Assembly: GCA_900113425.1 (NCBI GenBank) | Contig: FOZF01000001.1 | Coordinates: 290,884 to 354,883 of the forward strand | Source: Stenotrophomonas maltophilia | Lineage (GTDB): Bacteria; Pseudomonadota; Gammaproteobacteria; Xanthomonadales; Xanthomonadaceae | Direction: 5' to 3' | DNA: 64,000 nucleotides | In this document: one piece after another, positions 42,339 through 53,049 of the stretch | How the letters are laid out: every line of letters starts with the position of its first letter | How positions within the stretch are numbered: the stretch's first letter is position 1 | Made by a program: the position numbers and the translations under genes | Notes under the pieces: generated by a model | Databases searched by the model: none | What the model was told of the DNA's origin: nothing | Seen by the model: only the letters and a program-made list of their open reading frames with translations

Positions 42339-44880
42339 CCCTACCCGTCTCCTCGTTGATCCATACCGCCAGCGGGCTGCCCGCCAGAAGCCGTGCCGCA
42401 TCCGCGGTTTCATTGAAATGTTCGACGCGTCCGTCCAGGAGGTTGCGCATGCGGCCTGCCGGAAGCCCGCGCAGCGTTGGGCCGGTGGCGACGTCACGCG
42501 CAACGTTCAGGCCGGGCCCGGGCATGGCGATGGGCGAGCCACGCTGCACGATCACCAGCAGTACCTGCGCCTGGTGCCTGCGTGCGAACGCCAGCCAGGG
42601 CGAGCGCGAAGGCGCGGACAGCGGCTGCAGCTGGCCATGCAGGAACAGGTTCGGGTGCCTGCGGCGGCAATCCAGCAGCTGCCGCAGCAGGAATGCCTTG
42701 ATGCCGCCGTCCCGCCAGTCCTGCAGCAGCGTGGGCCAGGAGCGCGCGTCCCGCAGCCATGCCTGCCGCGCCGGATAGTCCACGGCCCGTCGGTTGTCCG
42801 GGTCCACCAGGCTCAGGTCCCAGCCCTCGCCGCCTTGATAGAGGTCAGGTACGCCGGGCAGGCAGTGCTGCAGGCACAACTGTGCCAATCCGTTGCAGGC
42901 CCCCGCCGGCGCGATGCGGGCCACGAAGGTCGCCAGCGCCTCGCGCACCGGCAGCAAGGGTGCTCCATCCAGCAGCGCGTGCAGCCACTGCACGGCGGCG
43001 TCCTCCACTGTCACATCGGGATCGGACCAGCTGCTGATCCGTTTGCCCTCGCGCAGGGCCTTGGTCAGCCAGTCGGCCACCCTGGATGCGAAGTCGGCAC
43101 CGGGGGCACCTTGCATCGGCCACGCCGCCACCAGCGCCTGCCACAGCGCATACGCCTCGGCGCCCGGCAACGGCAGCGGCATGCCGGCCTTGGCAGCCAT
43201 CCGGCTCCAGCGCCGTACAGCATCCCGCCACTCCGCCGTGCACGTGCTGAGTACCGCCAGCCGCGCGCGGCTATCGCTGCCCCGCTTGTGATCGTGGGTC
43301 GCCAGCGCAAGCAGTGCCCTGGGATGGTGCCGCAGTCGCCCCGCTGCATGCTGCAGCAGCTCGCGCCCCTGCATGCCCAGCCGCTGCGGATCACTGCCGA
43401 CTTCGTTGCGCGAGAGCAGCCTGAAGTAGCGATAGAAGCCGGTATCCTCCACCGACTTGGCGTTCAACGGCGCGGCCAGCTGCCCGAAGCGCACGCGCAG
43501 CTCGCTTTCAGCCGGCGCCTGGCCGGGAAGTGCCTGCAGCAGCAGGTCCAGTGCGGCCCGTCCGGCACCCTCCAGCGCGGCCCGCGCCGCGGCCGCAGCG
43601 GCGACCAGTGCCTTCCGCTCACCCGCGTCATGCAGCGAATACGGGCGGTAGGTGCGGTAGTGCCGCAGCAGCGCGGCCAGCGCGCGCGCCAGGGCGGCCG
43701 TACCGATGTCGGCCTCGGCCAGCCGGGGCTGCAGAAGCGGCTGCGCACTACGCAGCAGGCGCTGGAAGTCGGTGTGAAGCGACTGGCGCAGCAGCATCCC
43801 GCGCGCGTCCTGCTGTATCTGGTCAAAGTCGCGCGTGTCGCCGCTCGCCGCCTGCCAGGCGCGTGAGAGCGCGGGCGCCGCTGTTGGATCGTGCAGCCAC
43901 GCGCCGGCCTGGTCCATGAAGTCATAGCCGGTGGTCCCGTCGCAGGCCCACCCCTCGGGCAGCTGCTCGCCCTCGGCCAGTATCTTCTCGACGTGCAGAG
44001 TCACCGCCTCCGGATCACGGCTCCCGGCCGCGCAGGCAGTGTCGATCGCCTCGCGCAGGCGCTGCAGATAGGCGCCGGGCGACGACAGGCCATCCACATG
44101 GTCGATACGCAGACCATCCACCCAGCCCTCACGCACCAGCCGCAGCGGCAGCGCATGCACCGCTTCGAACACCTCGTCGCGCTCCACCCGCAGCGCGGCC
44201 AGTTCGTTGATATCGAAGAAGCGCCGGTAGTTCACCTGATCGCCTGCCGTGCGCCACCACGCCAGCCGGTAGTGCTGCCGCTGCAGCAGTGCCTGCAACC
44301 GTTCGACGCTGCGGTTGCAGCGTTCGGCCCACGCCGGCCACTGCGCGGCGTCCAGGGGATGGCTGCGCGGCGACAACGGCAGGACCCGCCCATGATGGCG
44401 CAATCCCGGCCGCTCATCGTCCACCCCGACCCGCAGTACGCCGTCGCGCACGGCGTCGTGCACGGGCCGGTCCAGCACCGGCAACCATAGCCGGCCTTCG
44501 CAGCCCGGCGCCTCCCAGTCGATGTCGAACCAGCCCGCGTGGCGGCTTCGACGCCCGTGCATCAGCACATCGCTCCACCAGTGGCTGTGCGGGGCTGCCG
44601 CCAGATGGTTGGGCACGATGTCCAGGATCAGACCCAGGCCGTGCGAGCGCGCTGCGGTGGCCAGCTGGCGGAAGGCCGCTTCGCCGCCCAGCTGCGGATT
44701 GATGCTGGCCGGGTCGATGCCATCGTAGCCGTGTGTGGACCCCGGAACCGCAGCCGCGATCGGCGACAGGTAAAGGTGACTGACGCCCAGTGCCGCGTAA
44801 TACGGCACCTGCGCTGCGGCCGCCTCCAGGTCGAAGCCTGCATGCAACTGCAGGCGGGCGGTGGCACGCAGCCTCGTCAT
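42307..44880 (-). CDS. treY: Maltooligosyl trehalose synthase TreY
   Basis: 857 residues from ATG 44880 (ATGA overlap with malQ). A GH13_26 enzyme that turns the reducing-end maltose of a malto-oligosaccharide into trehalose by intramolecular transglucosylation. Motifs: ATARLQLHAGFDLEAAAAQV (N-terminus), YAALGVSHLYLSPIAAAVPG, LILDIVPNHLA (region I), DGLRIDHVDGLSSP (nucleophile Asp), VEKILAEGEQLPEGW (Glu), and KSVEDTGFYRYFRL. It acts before TreZ. Cytoplasmic. Confidence 0.95.
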   Translation of the reverse strand: MTRLRATARLQLHAGFDLEAAAAQVPYYAALGVSHLYLSPIAAAVPGSTHGYDGIDPASINPQLGGEAAFRQLATAARSHGLGLILDIVPNHLAAAPHSHWWSDVLMHGRRSRHAGWFDIDWEAPGCEGRLWLPVLDRPVHDAVRDGVLRVGVDDERPGLRHHGRVLPLSPRSHPLDAAQWPAWAERCNRSVERLQALLQRQHYRLAWWRTAGDQVNYRRFFDINELAALRVERDEVFEAVHALPLRLVREGWVDGLRIDHVDGLSSPGAYLQRLREAIDTACAAGSRDPEAVTLHVEKILAEGEQLPEGWACDGTTGYDFMDQAGAWLHDPTAAPALSRAWQAASGDTRDFDQIQQDARGMLLRQSLHTDFQRLLRSAQPLLQPRLAEADIGTAALARALAALLRHYRTYRPYSLHDAGERKALVAAAAAARAALEGAGRAALDLLLQALPGQAPAESELRVRFGQLAAPLNAKSVEDTGFYRYFRLLSRNEVGSDPQRLGMQGRELLQHAAGRLRHHPRALLALATHDHKRGSDSRARLAVLSTCTAEWRDAVRRWSRMAAKAGMPLPLPGAEAYALWQALVAAWPMQGAPGADFASRVADWLTKALREGKRISSWSDPDVTVEDAAVQWLHALLDGAPLLPVREALATFVARIAPAGACNGLAQLCLQHCLPGVPDLYQGGEGWDLSLVDPDNRRAVDYPARQAWLRDARSWPTLLQDWRDGGIKAFLLRQLLDCRRRHPNLFLHGQLQPLSAPSRSPWLAFARRHQAQVLLVIVQRGSPIAMPGPGLNVARDVATGPTLRGLPAGRMRNLLDGRVEHFNETADAARLLAGSPLAVWINEETGRDGQQGTTAAD

Positions 44881-46721
44881 CGTCCTGCCCTGCGGCGCGT
44901 GCTGCTCAGGCGCGCCAGGCGCGCATCGGCGGCGGCAACGTCCCACGCCAGCGGCAACCGCCGTCGCCAGTTCGGATGTCCGCTGACGGTGCCTGGCAGG
45001 TTCACCTGCGCCCGGCTGCCCAGCACATCTTCCAGTGGCAGCAGCGCCAGCCGCGACGCTGCATGGGCAACCAGTGACTGCGCTCCGTCCTCGACGTTCG
45101 CGCCGTCACCACCGCAGACCGCGGCCAGCGCCTGCACGTCCCGCGCGCGCGCGCGCAGTGCCGCCGGCAGGTCCTCCAGCTCACCCAGACGGGCGCGCCA
45201 GCGCAGGTCGCGCCCGCGCAGCCAGCCGGCCAGCGGTGGCAGGTCGTGGGTGGACGGCATGGCCACCGCATCGCGGCGCCACCGCGGCGCCGGCAGGAAG
45301 CGCTCGCCGTTGCGGGCGAACGGCAGTACCTCGATGCCCAGGATGCCCCGGGCTGCCAGCCGCTGGCGGATGCCCGGCGGCACCACCCCCAGGTCTTCAC
45401 CGATCAGCACGCAGCGATGCCTCCACGATTCCAGCACCAGCAGATTGATCAGATCATCGAATGGATAGCGCAGGTACACGCCCTGCCCGGCGCCGGCGCC
45501 GTGAGGCAGCACCCACAACCGCTGCAGGCCGAGGATGTGGTCGATGCGCAGGCCGCCGCGGCCGGCCATCACGGCACGCAGCACGCGGATGAACGGTTCA
45601 AAGCCCTCGCGATGCAACGCCAACGGTGACCAGCTGGTGATGCCCCAGGCCTGGCCGAGCGGATTGAACGCATCCGGCGGCGCACCCAGTTCAAGCCCCT
45701 GCAGCAGATCGGCGCCACCGGTACGTGCCTCGACGCCCTGCGGTGCACAGCCCACGGCCAGATCGGCAATCAATCCGATCGAGGCGCCATCATTGCGCAG
45801 CGCCGCATGTACCTGCACCCAGCCCTGCTGCGCCAGCCACTGCGCGAATGCATGGTCGTCGGCGCTCCCGGTGACCTCGTCGGCCGCGTGCCGGCAATAG
45901 CGCAGCAGCGGTTCGCCCTGCGCCTCGCGCCAGGCCTCGATCTGCTCGCACTGCGCCGGTGCCTGCTGCCGCAGCCAGTGGCGCACCTGTCGCAGCCAGC
46001 GCCACTTCAACGCCGCCGAGTGCGGCCAGTCGATGCGGCGCGCAGCGGTGGCGGCATCAACTGCCATCGCCAGCGCCTCGTCCTGGCGCAGCACGCTGTC
46101 GGCAGCCTCCGGCAGCACCTGCGGCAGGGATACCTGCAGCGGGTCGAGCCAGCGCCGGTCGCTGGGCGAATAGGGGCTGTGGCCCGGACCGGGTGGCAAG
46201 CCGGCGTGCAGCGGACTCAACGCCAGTGCATCGCCTCCATGCCGCTGCAGCAGCTCACGCCACCGCGCACCGCCGGCGCTGTCACCGATGCCTGCATCGC
46301 CGGGGGCGCGCAGACTGTAGACCTGCGCCGACAGGCCCCAACCGCGCAGCATGCGCGGTGGCCACCAGGCTCGCGGCGGCGCCACCGCGACCGCCTGTTG
46401 CCGCCCGCCCTGGCGCCACTGCCAATAGCCCGGTTGATCCGGAACACGCCAGCGCCCCCGCGCATCAGGCCGTGCTGGCAGCTCGCGCCCCTGTTCATCC
46501 ACCCAGCACGCCGCCCCCGTCGCCTCCGGCATCACCAGTACCTGGCCACAGCAGGCGGTGAGCAAGGGGGGGCGCACCGGCGCACCATCGCATTGCAGAC
46601 CTTCCAGCACCGCGCGAAGCACGTCCGGCGCGACTTCGCGCTCGACGCCGGCCACGTCGGTCCAGCGCTCCAGGAGGCCTGCGAGGCGTGCCGCTTCCCG
46701 AACCGACGCATCCGTCCTCAT
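44877..46721 (-). CDS. malQ: 4-alpha-glucanotransferase (amylomaltase)
   Basis: 614 residues from ATG 46721 (ATGA overlap with treZ). GH77 enzyme: N-terminal extension (about 1-120), then LRAPGDAGIGDSAG, SPYSPSDRRWLDPLQVS, RIDHILGLQRLWVLPHGA (nucleophile Asp), VLIGEDLGVVPPGIR (acid Glu) and MPSTHDLPPLAGW. It rearranges malto-oligosaccharides to lengths fit for TreY. Lies between treZ and treY with 4-bp overlaps. Confidence 0.93.
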   Translation of the reverse strand: MRTDASVREAARLAGLLERWTDVAGVEREVAPDVLRAVLEGLQCDGAPVRPPLLTACCGQVLVMPEATGAACWVDEQGRELPARPDARGRWRVPDQPGYWQWRQGGRQQAVAVAPPRAWWPPRMLRGWGLSAQVYSLRAPGDAGIGDSAGGARWRELLQRHGGDALALSPLHAGLPPGPGHSPYSPSDRRWLDPLQVSLPQVLPEAADSVLRQDEALAMAVDAATAARRIDWPHSAALKWRWLRQVRHWLRQQAPAQCEQIEAWREAQGEPLLRYCRHAADEVTGSADDHAFAQWLAQQGWVQVHAALRNDGASIGLIADLAVGCAPQGVEARTGGADLLQGLELGAPPDAFNPLGQAWGITSWSPLALHREGFEPFIRVLRAVMAGRGGLRIDHILGLQRLWVLPHGAGAGQGVYLRYPFDDLINLLVLESWRHRCVLIGEDLGVVPPGIRQRLAARGILGIEVLPFARNGERFLPAPRWRRDAVAMPSTHDLPPLAGWLRGRDLRWRARLGELEDLPAALRARARDVQALAAVCGGDGANVEDGAQSLVAHAASRLALLPLEDVLGSRAQVNLPGTVSGHPNWRRRLPLAWDVAAADARLARLSSTRRRAGR

Positions 46722-48436
46722 GCCGCCACCCAGCACGCAACAACGCTGCCGCCTGCCGGCAGCACACCGGCAACATCGGGGCCCACAACGCGCTCGCCGG
46801 CCGGCAGCGCGTGTGCCACGGGCCCTGGGCCCACATTGATCGCGATCCACCACTGGCCCGATGGCAGCTGCCAGCCAGCCTGCACCGCACCCTCGCCAAG
46901 CACCCGCGCCCCCAGCGACCGGGCCTGCAGCAGGCCGGGCTGAAGATAGCGCCTGCGCAGGGCCAGCAACCCGCCTGTGCAGCGCAGCCATTGCTGCGAC
47001 CAGGGATCATCGCCGGGCGGCGGCGTGTAGGAGAGCTGCAGAGTGGCCGGGTCGTTCGGGTCCGGAATACGCGCACGCGAGGCGGCGTCGGCGAAGGCGC
47101 TGAAGCCGGAAAACTCGCGCCGACGCCCCTCGCGCACCGCCTCGTCCAGCGGAGGCGCATAGTCGGTGAAGAACAGGAACGGCGACCGCGCCTGCCACGG
47201 TTCACCCATGAACAGCAGCGGGATCATCGGCGTCAGCAGGGTCAGCGCCAGCGCCGCGCGCAGCCGCGCCGGGTCCACCAGCATCGACAGGCGCTCGCCG
47301 AAGGCACGGTTGCCCACCTGGTCGTGGTTCTGCGCGAATACCACGAAACGCGCGGGCGACAGGTCGCTGCTGGGTTCGCCGCGGGGATGGCCGCCCAGGT
47401 CAGGTTCACCCTGCCAGGCGAATCCTTCTGCCAGGCAGCGGGCCAGCAGTGCTTCGGCGCGACCGGCATAGGCCACGTAATAGCCTTCCTGCTCGCCGGT
47501 CAGCATCACGTGCAGCGCGTTGTGGAAGTCGTCGTTCCACTGCCCCTGATAGGCACCGCGCAACCACCGCGCCTGGTTGCGTTCGTTCTCCAGCACCAGG
47601 TGCGCGTGCGGCACCGCCGCGCGCACCTCGTCGGCCAGCTGCTGAAGGAAACGGTCATCGTCGATGGCGTGCACCGCATCCAGGCGCAGTCCGTCGCAGC
47701 CGTAGTCGCGCAACCACATCAGCGCATTGTCGATGAAGAAGCGGCGCACCCAGGGCTGGCGGAAGTCGATGGCCCCGCCCCAGGGGGTGCTGCGGTCGTC
47801 ACGGAAGAACGCCCGCGCGTAGTCACGCAGATGGTTGCCCTGCGGTCCGAAGTGGTTGTAGACCACATCCAGCAGCACCGACAACCCCGCATCATGCGCC
47901 GCGTCGATGAACGTCTTCAGCGCTGCCGGCCCGCCGTAGACATGGGCCGGTGCGTAGGGGAACACGCCGTCGTAACCCCAGTTGCGCCGGCCGGGAAACT
48001 GCGCGACCGGCATCAGTTCGATGGCGGTGATGCCCGTTGCGGCCAGCATCGGCAGCTGCGCGGTCAGTGCAGCGAGGCCGCCACCCGCCTCGATGTGCAC
48101 TTCACAGATGACCAGGTCCTGCCAGGCGGTCCCCCGCCACGTGGCCTGCGCCCTGTCCGTGTCCAGCACCACCGCGCTGTCGCCATCGACGCCGTCCGGC
48201 TGCCAGCGCGAGGCCGGATCCGGCACGTCCTGGCCTGAAGGGAGGCGGAACCGGTACCGGTCGCCATGCGATGCCTGTGTCCGCAGCCAGTGGCAACCGT
48301 CGGGCTCGCGTTGCATCGGCCGCAGCGCGCCCTGCAGGCATAGCGTCATCGTGTCTGCGTCCGGCGCCCACACGCGGAACTCCACACCCTCCCCGGCCGC
48401 ACGCCAAGCACCCAGACGCGGGGACGCTGTGGTCAT
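46718..48436 (-). CDS. treZ: Maltooligosyl trehalose trehalohydrolase TreZ
   Basis: 572 residues. An N-terminal CBM48-like domain ([20 protein letters not shown]) precedes the GH13_10 barrel: [53 protein letters not shown] (nucleophile Asp), [14 protein letters not shown] (Glu), and [17 protein letters not shown]. It releases free trehalose from the TreY product. Starts in an ATGA overlap with glgB. Confidence 0.95.
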   Translation of the reverse strand: MTTASPRLGAWRAAGEGVEFRVWAPDADTMTLCLQGALRPMQREPDGCHWLRTQASHGDRYRFRLPSGQDVPDPASRWQPDGVDGDSAVVLDTDRAQATWRGTAWQDLVICEVHIEAGGGLAALTAQLPMLAATGITAIELMPVAQFPGRRNWGYDGVFPYAPAHVYGGPAALKTFIDAAHDAGLSVLLDVVYNHFGPQGNHLRDYARAFFRDDRSTPWGGAIDFRQPWVRRFFIDNALMWLRDYGCDGLRLDAVHAIDDDRFLQQLADEVRAAVPHAHLVLENERNQARWLRGAYQGQWNDDFHNALHVMLTGEQEGYYVAYAGRAEALLARCLAEGFAWQGEPDLGGHPRGEPSSDLSPARFVVFAQNHDQVGNRAFGERLSMLVDPARLRAALALTLLTPMIPLLFMGEPWQARSPFLFFTDYAPPLDEAVREGRRREFSGFSAFADAASRARIPDPNDPATLQLSYTPPPGDDPWSQQWLRCTGGLLALRRRYLQPGLLQARSLGARVLGEGAVQAGWQLPSGQWWIAINVGPGPVAHALPAGERVVGPDVAGVLPAGGSVVACWVAA

Positions 48437-50667
48437 GCATCAACCTGCAGGTACAGCGTGGACAGCGGCGGCAGGGTCAGCCGCAGCGACTGGGCGTGGC
48501 CATGCATCGGCCTTGGCTCGGTCTGCGCCGCTCCAAGGTTGCCCGCATTGCCACCGCTGTAATGCGCGCTGTCGGTGTTGAGACGTTCCGTCCAGCGCCC
48601 CGCGTGCGGCACGCCGACCCGGTAACCCTCGCGCAGCACCGGGGTGAAGTTGCTCACCACCAGCAGGGTGCGGCCGCTGCCGGCAGGATCCCGGCGGATG
48701 AAGGCATACACGCTGTTGCGGCTGTCATCGGCCACGCTCCAGTCGAACCCGCGTTCATCGCGCTCGTCACGATGCAGCGCAGGTTCGGAGCGGAGCACGG
48801 CGTTGAGGTCGCCCACCAGACGCGACAGGCCCCGACCCTCACTGCTGGCCGCCTGTTCCCAGTCCAGTGCCGCATCGTGCGACCACTCATGCGCCTGGCC
48901 GAACTCGCCGCCCATGAACAGCAGTTTGCTGCCCGGGTGCGCCCACATGAAGCCGTAATACGCACGAAGCTGCGCCAGCCGCTGCGCCGGTTCGCCTGCC
49001 ATCTTGGCCAGCAGCGCGCCCTTGCCATGCACCACCTCGTCATGCGACAGCGGAAGCACGAACCGTTCGGAGAAGGCGTAGACCAGGCCGAAGCTGATCT
49101 CGCTGTGGTGATGCTGGCGATGGACAGGATCGCGCGCCAGATACTGCAGGGTGTCGTGCATCCAGCCCATGTTCCATTTGTGGGTGAAGCCAAGCCCGCC
49201 CTCCTCCACCGGCGCGGTCACCCCCGGCCACGCGGTGGATTCCTCGGCGATCACCAACACGTCCGGGAAGCGCTCTCGCAGGGTCTGGTTCATCCGCCTC
49301 AGAAAGGCGACCGCCTGCAGGTTCTCTCGCCCGCCCTGCTCGTTGGGTATCCACTCACCCTCGGCACGGCTGTAATCCCGGTACAGCATCGACGCCACAG
49401 CATCCACGCGCAGTCCGTCGATGTGGAACCGCTCCACCCACTCCAGGGCACTGCCGATCAGGTAGGCGGCCACTTCGTTGCGGCCATAGTTGTAGATCAG
49501 CGTGTCCCAGTCGGCGTGCACCCCTTCGCGCGGGTCGGCATGCTCGTACAACGCGGTTCCGTCGAAGCCGGCCAGGCCATGCGCGTCGTTCGGGAAGTGT
49601 GCGCTCACCCAGTCCACGATCACCCCCACTCCAGCCTGGTGACAGCGATCCACGAAGCGCGCGAAGGCGTGTGGCGTCCCGTGGCGTGCCGTCGGTGCGT
49701 AGATGCCCAGCGGCTGATAGCCCCAGGAACCGCCGAAGGGATGTTCGCTGACCGGCAGTAGTTCGATGTGGGTGAAGCCGAGTCCGGCCACGTACGGAAT
49801 CAGCCGGTCGGCCAGGGCATCCCAGTCCAGCGGTGCGCCATCATCGCTGCGCTGCCAAGAGCCCGCATGCACCTCGTAGATGGACAGCGGCGCGCTGGCG
49901 CCCGCCTGGCGCCGGGCCGCCCTCCAACCCTCGTCATGCCACTGCATCGGCGCCGCCAAAGGCACCCGTGAGGCGGTGGCCGGTGGCAGCTCGGCCCAGC
50001 GCGCCATCGGGTCGAACTTGTCGGGCATCACCTGGCCATCAGCCCCGACAATGCGGAACTTGTAGCGGGCACCGGCCTGCACGCCGGGCAGGAACAGTTC
50101 CCACACGCCAGCAGCATGGCGCAGCCGCATCGGATGGCGTCGGCCATCCCATCCGTTGAAATCGCCGACCACGGCGACCCGCCGCGCATTGGGGGCCCAC
50201 ACCGCGAAGCGCACGCCGGCGATCCCCTGCACCTGCATCGGGACTGCACCCAGCTGGCGCGCCGCATCGGCATCACCGGCATGGAAGCGTTGCAGCAGCG
50301 CTTCGTCAAGCAGCGGGCCGAAGGCATAGGCATCGTGCACCTGCTCCACACCCTGCTCGAAATGCAGGGCAAGCAGCGGCACCGCCGCTTCACCGGCGGC
50401 GCCCTCGAACAGGCCGGGCAAGGGGCCGGGGCGCAGATCCCAGCGCCGTCCGTCGTCTCCGATCACCTCGACGCGCTGCGCGTGCGGCACCAGCACGCGC
50501 AGCCGCCGTTCACCCTCGCGCTGGCGGTGGGGGCCCAGCCAGGCAAATGCATCTGCCGGGCGGGCATGGACGAGGTCCTCCAGCGCCGGTGCGATGCGGT
50601 GATCCAGTGCGGTGTCCGCGGTGGTGTCGTCCTCAAGAGCGGCCAGATGCAGGCTGTCGTGGCTCAT
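48433..50667 (-). CDS. glgB: 1,4-alpha-glucan branching enzyme GlgB
   Basis: 744 residues. N1 domain ([18 protein letters not shown]), CBM48 domain ([20 protein letters not shown]), and GH13_9 barrel: [64 protein letters not shown] (nucleophile Asp), [15 protein letters not shown] (Glu), and [17 protein letters not shown]. It adds alpha-1,6 branches to glycogen. Overlaps the glgA stop by ATGA. Confidence 0.96.
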   Translation of the reverse strand: MSHDSLHLAALEDDTTADTALDHRIAPALEDLVHARPADAFAWLGPHRQREGERRLRVLVPHAQRVEVIGDDGRRWDLRPGPLPGLFEGAAGEAAVPLLALHFEQGVEQVHDAYAFGPLLDEALLQRFHAGDADAARQLGAVPMQVQGIAGVRFAVWAPNARRVAVVGDFNGWDGRRHPMRLRHAAGVWELFLPGVQAGARYKFRIVGADGQVMPDKFDPMARWAELPPATASRVPLAAPMQWHDEGWRAARRQAGASAPLSIYEVHAGSWQRSDDGAPLDWDALADRLIPYVAGLGFTHIELLPVSEHPFGGSWGYQPLGIYAPTARHGTPHAFARFVDRCHQAGVGVIVDWVSAHFPNDAHGLAGFDGTALYEHADPREGVHADWDTLIYNYGRNEVAAYLIGSALEWVERFHIDGLRVDAVASMLYRDYSRAEGEWIPNEQGGRENLQAVAFLRRMNQTLRERFPDVLVIAEESTAWPGVTAPVEEGGLGFTHKWNMGWMHDTLQYLARDPVHRQHHHSEISFGLVYAFSERFVLPLSHDEVVHGKGALLAKMAGEPAQRLAQLRAYYGFMWAHPGSKLLFMGGEFGQAHEWSHDAALDWEQAASSEGRGLSRLVGDLNAVLRSEPALHRDERDERGFDWSVADDSRNSVYAFIRRDPAGSGRTLLVVSNFTPVLREGYRVGVPHAGRWTERLNTDSAHYSGGNAGNLGAAQTEPRPMHGHAQSLRLTLPPLSTLYLQVDA

Positions 50668-52190
50668 GCGGCCACCTGGCAGGTCTGCTGGTACAGCGCC
50701 AGATAGGCGCGCCCGGCCGCGTCCCAGCCGCCCGGCCGCAGCATCGCGGCGCGGCGCATGGCCTGCAGCAGGCCCGGCAGACGGAAGGTGCGCATCGCCC
50801 GCTCCACGCAGCGGCGCAGGCCATCGGCATTGGCACCGTGAAACAGGAAGCCGGTCACGCCATCCTCGACGGTGTCCACCAGCCCGCCCGTCGCATGCGC
50901 GACCGGCAGGCAGCCGAAGCGCTGCGCGTACATCTGGCTGAGCCCGCAGGGTTCAAAACGCGAAGGCATCAGCAGGAAGTCGGCGCCGGCGAACATCTGG
51001 CGCGCCAGCGCTTCCTCGAACCCGATGAATGCGCCCACCCGCCCCGGGTAGCGCCGGGCCAGCGCCTGCACCTGTGCTTCCACCTGCGGCTCGCCGCCGC
51101 CGATGATGACCAGCTGCCCGCCGGCCGCGACGATCTGCGGCGCCACGTCACAGGTGATGTCCAGGCCCTTCTGGTGCACCAAGCGGGAAACCACCGCGAA
51201 CAGCGGGCCGGTCGAGGGCGCCAGGCCGAACGCCCTGCGCACCGCATGTGCGTTGGTCGCGCGTCCGGTCCATTCGCCGATGCCGAAGTGCGCCTTGAGG
51301 TGGATGTCGCGTCGTGGATCCCAACTGGCGTCGATGCCGTTGACGATGCCGCTCAGGTGACCGCCGGCGGCGCGCTGCGCCAGCAGGTCATGCAGCCCGC
51401 ATCCATCATCCGGGGCAGTGATCTGCTGTGCGTAGCGCAGGCTGACCGTGTTCAGCCGCGTGGCGTTGGTGATGCCGCCCTGCAGGAATGACATCTGTCC
51501 GTGAAAGTGCAGTTCATCCAGGTGCGCGGCCGGTACGCCCAGCACCGGCGCAAGCGCATACGGGAACAGGCCCTGGTAAGCCAGGTTGTGGATCGTCAGC
51601 AGGGTCGGCACGGCCGTCCGGTCCCAACGCACGTAGGCGGCGGCCATGGCCACCGGCCAGTCATTCAGGTGCAGCAGCTGCGGTGACCAGTCCAGCCCGG
51701 CACGCCCGGCCGCAATCTCCGCAGCCGCGTGTGACAGCGTGGCGAAGCGAACCGCGTTGTCCTTCCACTCCTGTCCCTGCCCATCCACGTAGGGCGATCC
51801 TTCCCGCTCATACAGCTCAGGCGAGAGCAGCACGTAGATCGGCAGGCCGTCGGCCTGCACCGCCATGCCGATGGTGCACGCCGGCAAGCCGGCCCTCCGA
51901 CTGACCTGCCCGACCGTCCGCAGCTGCGGCAGGCGCTGCAGCACCTCCGGGTAGCCGGGCAGCAGCACGCGCGAATCACACGCGCCGCGCACCGCACGTG
52001 GCAGGGCCGCGGCCACATCGCCCAGACCTCCAGCCTTGATGAAGTCAGCCATCTCGGTCGCGACAAACAGCACGCGCTGTACCAGTTCCGGCAGCTGCAA
52101 CGGCTGCGAGTGGCCACGGCGGGTCCCGATCGGTACAGGCGCACCGGGAGGCGTCGCAACGGGTGAAGCGGACTGGGCGGCGCGGGCCAT
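50664..52190 (-). CDS. glgA: Glycogen synthase GlgA
   Basis: 508 residues from ATG 52190; the ribosome site is weak and in-frame upstream codons to 52388 exist, so the start is uncertain by some residues. GT5 fold: the ADP-glucose motif KAGGLGDV at 52-59, [38 protein letters not shown], and the C-terminal [20 protein letters not shown] with the catalytic Glu. It extends alpha-1,4-glucan from ADP-glucose (or UDP-glucose). First gene of glgA-glgB-treZ-malQ-treY-DUF2934-glgX. No glgC is in this window. Confidence 0.94.
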   Translation of the reverse strand: MARAAQSASPVATPPGAPVPIGTRRGHSQPLQLPELVQRVLFVATEMADFIKAGGLGDVAAALPRAVRGACDSRVLLPGYPEVLQRLPQLRTVGQVSRRAGLPACTIGMAVQADGLPIYVLLSPELYEREGSPYVDGQGQEWKDNAVRFATLSHAAAEIAAGRAGLDWSPQLLHLNDWPVAMAAAYVRWDRTAVPTLLTIHNLAYQGLFPYALAPVLGVPAAHLDELHFHGQMSFLQGGITNATRLNTVSLRYAQQITAPDDGCGLHDLLAQRAAGGHLSGIVNGIDASWDPRRDIHLKAHFGIGEWTGRATNAHAVRRAFGLAPSTGPLFAVVSRLVHQKGLDITCDVAPQIVAAGGQLVIIGGGEPQVEAQVQALARRYPGRVGAFIGFEEALARQMFAGADFLLMPSRFEPCGLSQMYAQRFGCLPVAHATGGLVDTVEDGVTGFLFHGANADGLRRCVERAMRTFRLPGLLQAMRRAAMLRPGGWDAAGRAYLALYQQTCQVAA

Positions 52191-52527
52191 GGGGATGATC
52201 TCGGAAGTTTTCAGGCAGACGGACGCCAACGGCGCCCCGGACGGGCGCTGAAGCGGAGAAGGAAGTCGACGCAGAACGTGGGGGACGTCAGCGAGAGGCT
52301 CAGAGGGACAATAGCCCCGCATGCGATCAATCGGCCGTGAAGCCCTGGCGATTTCTTTGTGACAACGCGTCATGAGCTGAGTACGCATGGCGCGTTCATC
52401 ACCCCATGAATGCCTCCCGCACAGGGCATCTACCTGGGCACCGCGCAGGCGCTACGCCATGGCCGGGCGGATGCGGTCGGTCGGGCGCCCATGCGACATC
52501 CCGTCGCAGGCCATCCCTGCTTCCGCC

Positions 52528-52541
52528 TTGACCAATGTCAA
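52528..52541 (+). promoter_or_regulatory. FNR/Anr-type box TTGACCAATGTCAA
   Basis: A perfect TTGAC-N4-GTCAA dyad, one base per half away from the TTGAT-N4-ATCAA consensus. Its centre is 32 bp upstream of the centre of a TATCTC hexamer at 52564-52569, the spacing of class II FNR promoters (site centred at -41.5). Predicted start of transcription near 52576, 45 bp before the PAS gene. Confidence 0.75.
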
Positions 52542-52563
52542 ACCGGCCGTCGGCACACGGGGG

Positions 52564-52569
52564 TATCTC
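52564..52569 (+). promoter_or_regulatory. Predicted -10 hexamer TATCTC
   Basis: A hexamer placed exactly for activation by the FNR box at 52528. No -35 match is present, as is usual for class II FNR promoters. Confidence 0.5.
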
Positions 52570-52620
52570 TATGCAGGACCCGAACACGCCGGAGTTTCCG
52601 GCAGCCACAAGGACCCTGCA

Positions 52621-53049
52621 ATGCGCTACACCCCCGACAACACCCAGCTCCTGAACGCCCTGCAGAATGTCATGGTGATCTCCACCACCGACCTGCAGGG
52701 CAACATCACCTACGCCAATGATCTGTTCTGCACGCTCACCGGCTTCGCCCGCGAAGAACTGATCGGCCAGCCGCACAGCATCGTGCGCCATCCGGACGTG
52801 CCCAAGGCCGTCTACAAGGACATGTGGGACACGATCAAGGCCGGCGGCATCTGGACCGGCATCGTGCCGAACCTGGGCAAGGGTGGCGTGCTCTATGTGG
52901 TCGACACCACCGTGCAGCCGCTGTTCGACGCTGAAGGCAACATCACCGCGTACATCAGCATCCGCCGCGTGGTGAACGACCTGATGCAGGACTTCGAGCA
53001 GGTCGAGTTCAGCAAGGAAAAATTCGACGACTTCTACGAGGCCGCGTGA
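52621..53049 (+). CDS. PAS-domain sensor protein (Aer-like)
   Basis: 142 residues from ATG 52621 (AAGGA 7 nt upstream). It is almost entirely one PAS domain (about 10-125): VISTTDLQGNITYANDLFCT, LTGFAREELIGQPHSIVRHP, DVPKAVYKDMWDTIKAGGIW. This matches the FAD-binding PAS of the aerotaxis receptor Aer (HxxVRHPDMP...DMW). No output domain is present, so it must act through a partner. The stop overlaps the start of the flavoprotein gene by GTGA. Expected role: redox or oxygen sensing, with FAD (inferred). Expression likely rises at low oxygen through the FNR box. Confidence 0.9.
   Translation: MRYTPDNTQLLNALQNVMVISTTDLQGNITYANDLFCTLTGFAREELIGQPHSIVRHPDVPKAVYKDMWDTIKAGGIWTGIVPNLGKGGVLYVVDTTVQPLFDAEGNITAYISIRRVVNDLMQDFEQVEFSKEKFDDFYEAA

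Larger units (their letters stand above)
52191..52620. other. Divergent regulatory region glgA / PAS gene
   Basis: 430 bp without a convincing gene. It holds the upstream region of the glycogen operon (minus) and the FNR-type promoter of the PAS gene (plus, 52528-52569). TTGTCACAAAG near 52360 on the minus strand is a possible -35 for glgA, but I see no matching -10. The open frames here lack ribosome sites and recognisable proteins. Confidence 0.6.

Noticed and set aside
52387..52620. N-terminal extension of the PAS protein to 52387
   Set aside because: The extension has no ribosome site and crosses the predicted promoter. ATG 52621 has AAGGA at the right distance and starts directly before the PAS domain.
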